From: a bacterium
GTDB lineage: Bacteria; Patescibacteriota; Minisyncoccia; Moranbacterales; UBA2206
DNA length: 7,278 bases
Assembly (NCBI GenBank): GCA_021779205.1
Contig: JAJYBE010000044.1
Span: 1-7,278 of the forward strand
Reading direction: 5' to 3'
The notes beneath the pieces are model-generated. The model did not search any database. It worked only from the letters and a program-made list of their open reading frames with translations, and was not told where the DNA came from. This document shows positions 1 through 5,266 of this stretch, piece by piece (positions within the stretch are counted from its first letter, which is position 1; each line of letters opens with the position of its first letter). The position numbers and the translations under genes were made by a program.

Positions 1-44
1 GATCTTCCGGCTGTTAAAAAAAATTTTTGGGAAGTTTCTTTCAT
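1..44 (-). CDS. possible start of a leftward gene, cut by the window edge
   Basis: An ATG at 44 on the minus strand begins eight bases (all T) after the asnB stop codon. It stays open for 14 codons to the edge, reading MKETSQKFFLTAGR. The position fits a next gene in the same transcript as asnB. No Shine-Dalgarno is present, as elsewhere in the window. The fragment is too short to name. Two plus-strand frames are also open from the left edge, ending in stops at 44-46 and 70-72, so a convergent plus-strand gene tail is an alternative reading. The choice cannot be settled from this window. Confidence 0.3.
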   Translation of the reverse strand, partial: MKETSQKFFLTAGR

Positions 45-52
45 AAAAAAAA

Positions 53-1936
53 TCAATCAAAAAAGATATTAAACCATTTTTCCAACATCAATAGCGCCCA
101 AATTTGTTGGGCATAGCTGACTTTTCCTTGCATATGCGTATCCAATAATCTTTTTATTTCTTCTTTTTTGAATAAATTTCTCTTTACCGCTTTATCGCAA
201 AGCAACGTAGCATAAGCATAATCTTTTAATTCTCCGCGCAACCAAATGTCTATCGGCACCCCAAAGCCCATTTTTTTACGATACAAAATATCTTTCGGCA
301 ATATATCTCCCAAAGCTTTTTTCAAAATATATTTTTTATTATTCAAACCTTTGATTTTTAATTTGGCGGGAATTTTTGCAATTAATTCCAAAAATTCATG
401 GTCCAGAAAAGGACTGCGTGATTCCAAGGAAACCGCCATTGTATCGATATCGGCCTTTGCCATCAAATCATCGGGCAAATAAGTCATAAAATCAGCATAC
501 AACATTTGATCGAATTTATCCGCAGTGGCGGATTCTTTGAATTTTTTTGCAACAGAATAATAGGAATCAAACTCTTGAAATTTTTTCTTGAAATCATCCG
601 AGTAAATTTTATTTTTCAATTCATTGGAAAAATAACAAATATAATTAACATAGCGATAATCATATTTTTCCGGCAAAGTTTTTGCGAAACGGTATAGCCG
701 ATTCATCAGCGTGCTCTTTTGCGATAAAAATTTAGCGATCGGTAAGACTAAAAAACGATTTAATCCGCCAAAATTTTCATACCAAAAAGAAAATTTTTGA
801 ATGCCATGCCTGGCATATCCGCCAAAATTTTCATCTCCCCCGTCTCCGCTTAAGGCAACAGTAACATGCTCGCGTGTTATTTTGCTGACATAATAAGTAG
901 GCAAAGCGCTTTTATCCGCATAAGGCTCTTCGAAATGCTTTACTAAAAATGGAATTATTTCCAATGCTTGCGGTTCCACGATAAATTCATGATGATCCGT
1001 TTTGAATTTATCGGCAATTTCTTTTGCATAATCACTTTCGTCATAGCGTTTTTCTGAAAAACCGATTGTGAAGGTTTTAACCGGAGAGACGCTTAACTTA
1101 CTCATCATAGCCACAATGGCGCTGGAATCGATTCCGCCAGAAAGAAAGGCTCCAATTGGCACATCGGAAATCATACGCAAACGCACCGCCTCTTCCAATT
1201 TATTCATAATTCTTTTTTTCCACTCATTTTCCGACAAGTCCAACTTTTGCGAGTAATTCAATTTCCAATATCTTTTCTTTTCCACTTTTTTCGTTTTCAA
1301 ATCAACAAATAAATAATGCGCCGGCTCCAATTTTTTAATATTTTTAAATCCGGTCAATGGAGTCGGACAATATTGCAAAGTCAAAAAATGATGAATCGCC
1401 AAATAATCCGGACTTTTTTCATATTCTTTTTGCGTAAGTATCGCTTTGAGTTCCGAAGCGAAAATAAAAACATTTTTATCCAAATAGTATTTAAACGGTT
1501 TTTTGCCAACACGATCACGCGCACAAAAAACTGTTTGTTCTTTTTCGTCATAAATGGCAAAAGCGAACATTCCGCGTAAATGAAAAAGGCAATTTTTTCC
1601 AAATTTATCATAAAGCGCCATAATAATTTCCGTGTCACTTTTTGATTTAAATGTATACCCTTCCGCCAAGAGCATTTCACGCTTTTCTTGAAAATTATAA
1701 ATCTCACCATTAAAAACAATCCGATAGCGGTTATGATACTCCATCGGTTGATGCCCCAGTGGCGAAAGATCGATAATGGATAGCCGGCGATGTCCCAATC
1801 CGACTTTTTTGTCATCGGAAATATAAATTCCGCCATCATCCGGACCGCGATGAATAATCGCCTCATTCATCGCCAAAATATCCGATTCTTTTACGGCATT
1901 ATTATCGAAATATATTTTTCCGGCAATTCCACACAT
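53..1936 (-). CDS. asnB: asparagine synthase (glutamine-hydrolysing), AsnB-type amidotransferase
   Basis: The 627-residue product, a normal length for the family, is a class II glutamine amidotransferase joined to an ATP-dependent asparagine-synthase domain. It would move ammonia from glutamine to an adenylated carboxylate, classically aspartate, in the cytoplasm. I start it at the ATG giving MCGIAG, because Cys2 must become the N-terminal nucleophile; the 56 upstream in-frame residues are not family sequence. Visible glutaminase motifs are HRGPDD (29-34), NGEIYN (76-81), SDTE (100-103) and a CARDRVGKKP stretch (138-147). The synthetase half has the pyrophosphate loop SGGIDSS (266-272), YADKSALPTYY (339-349), ALSGDGGDENFGGY (361-374) and a DTMAVSLESRSPFLD segment (498-512). 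All expected catalytic motifs look intact. The gene diverges from a glycosyltransferase run. AsnB-like enzymes in polysaccharide loci sometimes amidate sugar acids, so the acceptor may not be aspartate. Family is certain; substrate is not. Confidence 0.95.
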   Translation of the reverse strand: MCGIAGKIYFDNNAVKESDILAMNEAIIHRGPDDGGIYISDDKKVGLGHRRLSIIDLSPLGHQPMEYHNRYRIVFNGEIYNFQEKREMLLAEGYTFKSKSDTEIIMALYDKFGKNCLFHLRGMFAFAIYDEKEQTVFCARDRVGKKPFKYYLDKNVFIFASELKAILTQKEYEKSPDYLAIHHFLTLQYCPTPLTGFKNIKKLEPAHYLFVDLKTKKVEKKRYWKLNYSQKLDLSENEWKKRIMNKLEEAVRLRMISDVPIGAFLSGGIDSSAIVAMMSKLSVSPVKTFTIGFSEKRYDESDYAKEIADKFKTDHHEFIVEPQALEIIPFLVKHFEEPYADKSALPTYYVSKITREHVTVALSGDGGDENFGGYARHGIQKFSFWYENFGGLNRFLVLPIAKFLSQKSTLMNRLYRFAKTLPEKYDYRYVNYICYFSNELKNKIYSDDFKKKFQEFDSYYSVAKKFKESATADKFDQMLYADFMTYLPDDLMAKADIDTMAVSLESRSPFLDHEFLELIAKIPAKLKIKGLNNKKYILKKALGDILPKDILYRKKMGFGVPIDIWLRGELKDYAYATLLCDKAVKRNLFKKEEIKRLLDTHMQGKVSYAQQIWALLMLEKWFNIFFD

Positions 1937-1942
1937 ATTCTT

Positions 1943-1971
1943 AGTATAACAAAAAAATGTTTTCTTGCCTA
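1943..1971 (-). promoter_or_regulatory. promoter of asnB, predicted leaderless
   Basis: On the minus strand a -35-like TAGGCA (1966-1971, four of six consensus bases) is followed by a 17-base spacer and TATACT (1943-1948, five of six). Only six bases separate the -10 from the ATG at 1936. Transcription should therefore begin at or within a base of the start codon, giving an mRNA without a leader. No Shine-Dalgarno is present. The call rests on motif match and spacing only. Confidence 0.6.
1945..1950 (+). promoter_or_regulatory. possible -10 box for the rightward glycosyltransferase run
   Basis: The 66-bp divergent spacer (1937-2002) carries TATAAC on the plus strand (five of six -10 bases). 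It shares its central TATA with the asnB -10 on the other strand. If used rightward it would leave a leader of about 45 bases before the ATG at 2003. No convincing -35 lies 17 bases upstream, where the sequence is GGCAAT. An alternative pair, TTGCCT (1965-1970) with TAAGCT (1988-1993), has the right spacing but a poor -10. The site is weakly supported. Confidence 0.25.
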
Positions 1972-2002
1972 TACCACTTTCTTGTAGTAAGCTTAATTTG
2001 TT

Positions 2003-2695
2003 ATGTATGAAAAAAACGCAAAAATTTTTATCGTCATTCCCGCCTTCAACGAAGCACAAATCATTCAATCGGTTATTAAAGAAATCCAATCTGCCGGTTA
2101 CCAAAATATTATCGTGATAGATGACGGATCAACCGATGATACGCAAAAGCAAGCGGAAGAATTGATTGGAAAAAAAGCTTTGCGCCATAAAATAAATCGT
2201 GGCAAAGGCGGAGCCACTAAAACAGGCATCGAAGCCGCTAAAATTTTTAATGCCGAAATTATCGTTACAATCGATGGAGATGGTCAGCATGATCCAAAAG
2301 ATATTGAAAAATTAACGGAACCAATTATTAAAAATCATTGTGATGTTGTTTTGGGAACGCGCTTGATTAACCCTCTTGGAATGCCTCGTTATAAAATTAT
2401 CGCTAATCATTTCGGAAATTTTTTTACTTGGCTGCTTTTTGGTCTATGGGTAACTGATTCGCAATCCGGTTTTCGCGCATATTCGCGACATGCGGCGAAG
2501 CTGATAAATACCAAATCCGATCGTTATGAATATGACAGCGAAGTAATCAGAGAAATTTATCGCTATAAATTAAGCTATAAAGAAATTCCGATTGCCGTTC
2601 GCTATACTGCCTATTCGATGGGAAAAATACAAAAACAAGGTTTTATAAACGGCCTAGAAACACTCTACAAAATGATCTGGAACATAATTTCTTAA
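2003..2695 (+). CDS. GT2 family glycosyltransferase, DPM1-like (polyprenyl-phosphate sugar synthase type)
   Basis: The product has 230 residues. Enzymes of this type usually move a sugar from a nucleotide donor to a polyprenyl phosphate at the inner face of the membrane, supplying lipid-linked sugars for glycan building. The GT-A fold signatures are in order: IPAFNE (12-17), DDGSTDDT (40-47), the metal-binding DGDGQHDP (91-98), and the DPM1-typical TDSQSGFRAYSR (151-162) followed by YEYDSEVI (175-182). It ends after the catalytic domain without the C-terminal membrane helices found in some relatives. The next gene, a DUF2304 membrane protein 17 bases downstream, may supply the anchor, as the two families are commonly neighbours. 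No ribosome-binding site precedes the ATG. Family assignment is firm; donor and acceptor are unknown. Confidence 0.9.
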   Translation: MYEKNAKIFIVIPAFNEAQIIQSVIKEIQSAGYQNIIVIDDGSTDDTQKQAEELIGKKALRHKINRGKGGATKTGIEAAKIFNAEIIVTIDGDGQHDPKDIEKLTEPIIKNHCDVVLGTRLINPLGMPRYKIIANHFGNFFTWLLFGLWVTDSQSGFRAYSRHAAKLINTKSDRYEYDSEVIREIYRYKLSYKEIPIAVRYTAYSMGKIQKQGFINGLETLYKMIWNIIS

Positions 2696-2712
2696 TTATT
2701 TTTTACATTTAT

Positions 2713-3054
2713 ATGAAAGTTCACCTCTACCAAATCGCCGTTTCGCTTATCGCCCTTTTTATGATTTATCAAGGCGTTGAAAACTTTATTAAAGGCAAAA
2801 AAAATCAGACTTTGCTAAAATTATTTACACGCATCATTGTTTGGGGAGGAATGGCTGCGATTGCTATTTTTCCCGATCTTTCAGCCACTATTGCCCACAT
2901 TATTGGCATTGAGGGCAATATTAACGCCGTAATTTTAATCGGATTTTTATTTATTTTTTTGCTTATATTCAAACTGCTTTCCACAATCGAAAGATTGGAG
3001 CAAGATCTTTCAGCCATTACTCGTAATGAAGCATTAAAAGAAATAAAAAAATAA
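2713..3054 (+). CDS. DUF2304 family small membrane protein
   Basis: This 113-residue protein has three predicted membrane helices at about 5-22, 40-54 and 72-90, then a charged tail (about 92-113) that may be helical. The layout matches DUF2304: an arginine and WGG at the start of helix 2, a proline at its end, a short amphipathic stretch with HIIGIEGN before helix 3, and an E-R-L-E-Q-D-L region followed by NEAL near the C-terminus. DUF2304 genes are typically found beside DPM1-like glycosyltransferases, and here one lies directly upstream. A role as membrane partner of that enzyme is inference from this pairing; no biochemical function is established to my knowledge. The next gene starts three bases after its stop, so the genes are very probably cotranscribed. 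No Shine-Dalgarno is seen. Confidence 0.8.
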   Translation: MKVHLYQIAVSLIALFMIYQGVENFIKGKKNQTLLKLFTRIIVWGGMAAIAIFPDLSATIAHIIGIEGNINAVILIGFLFIFLLIFKLLSTIERLEQDLSAITRNEALKEIKK

Positions 3055-3057
3055 ACT

Positions 3058-3828
3058 ATGAAAATATCCATCATTACACCAACCTACAATCAAGCAACTT
3101 TTATTGAAAAAACAATCCTAAGCGTGCTTAACCAAAATTATTCTGATTTGGAATATATTGTAATGGATGGCGGATCGACCGATGGAACAATAGAAATTCT
3201 AAAAAAATATTCCGATAAATTAATTTGGCGTAGCGAAAAAGATCGCGGGCAATCAGATGCCATCAATAAAGGTTTGCAAATTGCTACCGGAGAAATCGTT
3301 GCCTATCTTAATTCCGATGATACTTACCAGCCGGAAGCGCTAAAAAAAGTAGCAACCTTTTTTGAAAATAATCCGGAAAAAAAATGGGTTTACGGCAAAT
3401 GCAAAATTATTAATGAATCAGGCAAGGAAATCCGAAAACCGATTACACTCTATAAAAATTTACTATTGAAAAAATATACATATTCTAAGTTGCTTGCTGA
3501 AAATTTTATTTCTCAACCGGCCGTCTTTTGGAAAAAAACATTAAATACCGAGTTGGGAGTATTCAATGAAGAAGAGCATTTTTGTATGGACTATGAATTT
3601 TGGCTTAGAATAGGTAAAAAATACCCAGCCGGAGTTATTGATGGCTATTTATCCAATTTTCGTTATCACCGAGACAGCAAAAGCGGATCGGTAAATAAAA
3701 AACAATTTCAAGATGAATTGCGTCTTGCCGAAAAATTCGGTGCCAATCATCCCCTATCGATTTTTTTGCATAAAATCAACTACCATAAAATAGTTTTTAT
3801 TTATCAACTGCTCTCTTTATTTAATTAG
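3058..3828 (+). CDS. GT2 family glycosyltransferase (WcaA-like)
   Basis: The 256-residue product is an inverting GT-A glycosyltransferase that probably adds one sugar to a growing surface polysaccharide at the cytoplasmic face of the membrane. The motifs seen are TPTYNQ (7-12), DGGSTDGT (37-44), DRGQSDAINKG (62-72), the metal-binding NSDD (85-88), ISQPAVFW (151-158), the catalytic-base region MDYEFWLRIG (177-186) and YHRDSKSGS (203-211). It has no clear membrane helix, though the last 30 residues are hydrophobic and aromatic and could associate with the membrane. The start lies three bases after the DUF2304 stop, so translation is likely coupled. The -10 box of the following permease gene lies just beyond its TAG stop. 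Sugar specificity cannot be read from sequence. Confidence 0.9.
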   Translation: MKISIITPTYNQATFIEKTILSVLNQNYSDLEYIVMDGGSTDGTIEILKKYSDKLIWRSEKDRGQSDAINKGLQIATGEIVAYLNSDDTYQPEALKKVATFFENNPEKKWVYGKCKIINESGKEIRKPITLYKNLLLKKYTYSKLLAENFISQPAVFWKKTLNTELGVFNEEEHFCMDYEFWLRIGKKYPAGVIDGYLSNFRYHRDSKSGSVNKKQFQDELRLAEKFGANHPLSIFLHKINYHKIVFIYQLLSLFN

Positions 3829-3838
3829 CATTGTGCTA

Positions 3839-3844
3839 TATAAT
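3839..3844 (+). promoter_or_regulatory. -10 box of the ABC permease gene, predicted leaderless
   Basis: A perfect TATAAT sits in the 22-bp gap between the glycosyltransferase stop (3828) and the ATG at 3851. It is preceded by TGTGC and followed by six bases before the ATG, the same -10 to ATG distance as for asnB. This predicts a leaderless transcript for the permease, separate from or additional to readthrough from the upstream genes. The -35 at 17 bases (TTTATT, 3816-3821) is weak, matching three of six bases. The upstream GTG at 3833 lies ahead of this box and so would not be in the transcript. Confidence 0.6.
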
Positions 3845-3850
3845 AATTTT

Positions 3851-4636
3851 ATGAAATCAATGGCAAAGCATGAAAATTATAAAGAGCTTATCTGGGTTCT
3901 TGCTAAGACTGACTTAAAGCTTCGCTATCACGGATCGGTTTTGGGTTATCTTTGGGCAATCCTGAAACCACTTATGATGTTTGCCGTATTAAATTTTGTT
4001 TTTTCTTCATTATTCAATCCGGGAGGCGCAAACGGAAAGGTCTATTCTTTGCAACTTTTTGTTTCATTGGTGATGTTTAATTTTTTTTCCGAAGGCACAA
4101 TGGCGGGAATGCTTTCACTTTTAGCAAAAGCGCAATTGGTGACAAAAATCTATGTTCCGCGCTGGACAATAATTCTCGCTTCAACTGTCAATTCCGCAAT
4201 GGTTTTTCTTTTAAATCTGATCATTGTCGTTTTCTTTTTTGCCATCAAAGGCTTTTTGCCTTCCGCTCAAGCGATTTTAACTTTTTTTCTTTTTTCCATC
4301 GCCACCTACGCGGTCATTCTCAGTTTTTCTTTTCTGACCGCGCCACTCTATGTAAAATTCCGTGATCTTTCAATGATCTGGGAAGTTCTTTTGACCGTTC
4401 TTTTCTATGCCACTCCGGTATTTTATTCTTTGGAAATGTTGCCGCCCAATGTTCAAAAACTCCTCCTTCTCAATCCGATTGCTTTCATAATTCATTTCAA
4501 TAAAAAATCACTGATCAGCAATCAGTTCGCCCTTCCCTGGCAATACGCCACCTTTTCAATAATTGTTATTATCGGTTTTATTGTCAGCCTTATGGCTTAC
4601 AAAAAATTCATTTCGGAAGTTGCAGAAAAAATTTAA
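3851..4636 (+). CDS. ABC-2 type permease for polysaccharide export (Wzm/TagG-like)
   Basis: The 261-residue membrane protein is the transmembrane half of an ABC exporter that carries lipid-linked polysaccharide or teichoic-acid-like polymer across the cytoplasmic membrane. The family hallmarks are the N-terminal DLKLRYHGSVLGYLW segment (21-35) running into AILKPL, a KFRDLSMIW motif (169-177), FYATPVFYS (185-193) and LLLNPIAFII (205-214). About six hydrophobic helices fall near 32-54, 66-90, 106-130, 140-165, 175-195 and 235-252. I chose the ATG at 3851 over an in-frame GTG at 3833 because a consensus -10 box overlaps the intervening codons and the first family-like residues come after the ATG. 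The ATPase partner usually lies directly downstream, but here a convergent gene follows after 18 bases, so the partner must be elsewhere. Family is certain; the cargo is inferred from the neighbouring glycosyltransferases. Confidence 0.92.
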   Translation: MKSMAKHENYKELIWVLAKTDLKLRYHGSVLGYLWAILKPLMMFAVLNFVFSSLFNPGGANGKVYSLQLFVSLVMFNFFSEGTMAGMLSLLAKAQLVTKIYVPRWTIILASTVNSAMVFLLNLIIVVFFFAIKGFLPSAQAILTFFLFSIATYAVILSFSFLTAPLYVKFRDLSMIWEVLLTVLFYATPVFYSLEMLPPNVQKLLLLNPIAFIIHFNKKSLISNQFALPWQYATFSIIVIIGFIVSLMAYKKFISEVAEKI

Positions 4637-4654
4637 TTTTTTTGCAAAAAATAC
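4637..4654. other. convergent 18-bp spacer with an A/T palindrome
   Basis: The stop codons of the permease and of the leftward cysteine-rich gene are only 18 bp apart. The gap contains a 14-bp perfect palindrome, TTTTTTGCAAAAAA (4638-4651). It would present a short U tract to both transcripts, but it has almost no GC stem and no loop. It is therefore not a standard intrinsic terminator. It may give weak bidirectional termination, or the two transcripts may overlap at their 3' ends. Confidence 0.3.
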
Positions 4655-5254
4655 TTATTGATTTTCAATAATATCTTGCGCAATACGATTTTGACAAGTT
4701 TGTCGAATATTGACATCTTTTATTTTTGCGCAAATTGAAGCGTCTTTTTTTGTTATTGCCAAATCTTTATTGCAATAATCTTTTTGCAAATCTTTTTTAT
4801 TATCGCAATTTTTGACATCTTTAATCGAAGCTATCCCGCAAACCTGTTGACAATATTCCAAGAAATCCAATTTATTGGCAAAAGCTTTGCAACCGGTGTC
4901 GCAATGTTCGGTTGTGATATGCGCAAACATATTTCCTTCACTGTTATTTCTATCATTGACTCCAACGGGAGGTGTAACGTCGGTTGTTTTTGTTTGTGCA
5001 CCTGAAGATGCGTCGTTTGGCAAAGAAGATGCTGAGTTAGCCGGAACGCCATTTTGATCAGATGTGGCAGTGCTTGATGAATCGGCGGAAGTCTCTGTGC
5101 TTGCTTGATTATTTTTTACCGCTTGATCAACCGTAGTCGTATTTTTTGCTTTTTGATCATTGCGCTCTTTATATATTTGATAAATGCGAAACGAAATTAC
5201 GCCTAGCGCAATTACAAAAACCAACCAAAAAAATTTAAACCATCTATTTTTCAT
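4655..5254 (-). CDS. membrane-anchored cysteine-rich extracellular protein, unknown function
   Basis: The 199-residue product starts with basic residues and one membrane helix (about 5-22, no lipobox cysteine), which fits a signal anchor. A low-complexity linker rich in Ser, Thr, Ala, Asn, Asp and Gln (about 35-105) follows. The C-terminal domain holds all eight cysteines, at 118, 122, 135, 139, 150, 161, 175 and 187. The first four form C-x3-C-x12-C-x3-C, the spacing of a disulfide-stapled helical hairpin. The last four are spaced x10, x13 and x11 in a charged, probably helical region with repeated I-x-D and KD pieces. I do not recognise a named family. The ATG at 5254 lies 11 bases after the upstream stop; a longer in-frame start at 5329 would overlap that gene by 64 bases and spoil the anchor. 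It is very probably cotranscribed with the SpoIID-repeat gene and displayed outside the membrane. Confidence 0.8.
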   Translation of the reverse strand: MKNRWFKFFWLVFVIALGVISFRIYQIYKERNDQKAKNTTTVDQAVKNNQASTETSADSSSTATSDQNGVPANSASSLPNDASSGAQTKTTDVTPPVGVNDRNNSEGNMFAHITTEHCDTGCKAFANKLDFLEYCQQVCGIASIKDVKNCDNKKDLQKDYCNKDLAITKKDASICAKIKDVNIRQTCQNRIAQDIIENQ

Positions 5255-5266
5255 AATCAATTGATT
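5255..5266. repeat. 12-bp perfect palindrome between two cotranscribed genes
   Basis: AATCAATTGATT lies between the TAA of the SpoIID-repeat gene and the ATG of the cysteine-rich gene, ending directly against that ATG and sharing one base with the TAA. It takes the place where a ribosome-binding site would normally be, and none is present. It could be a protein-binding site, a weak hairpin near the start codon, or chance in AT-rich DNA. Confidence 0.3.

Noticed and set aside
1..72. Tail of a rightward gene entering from the left (stop at 44-46 or 70-72)
   Set aside because: Both frames are open, but the fragments are too short to tell from chance; noted as an alternative to the leftward partial gene.
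1381..1866. Open minus-strand frame of 161 codons inside asnB
   Set aside because: It is a frame-shifted shadow of the glutaminase domain with no family features.
1937..2104. Longer N-terminus for asnB starting at 2104
   Set aside because: It would bury the required Cys2 nucleophile 57 residues into the protein, overlap the divergent glycosyltransferase gene and read through the promoter.
3833..3850. GTG at 3833 as permease start
   Set aside because: The consensus TATAAT at 3839-3844 lies inside this extension, and the added residues are not family-like.
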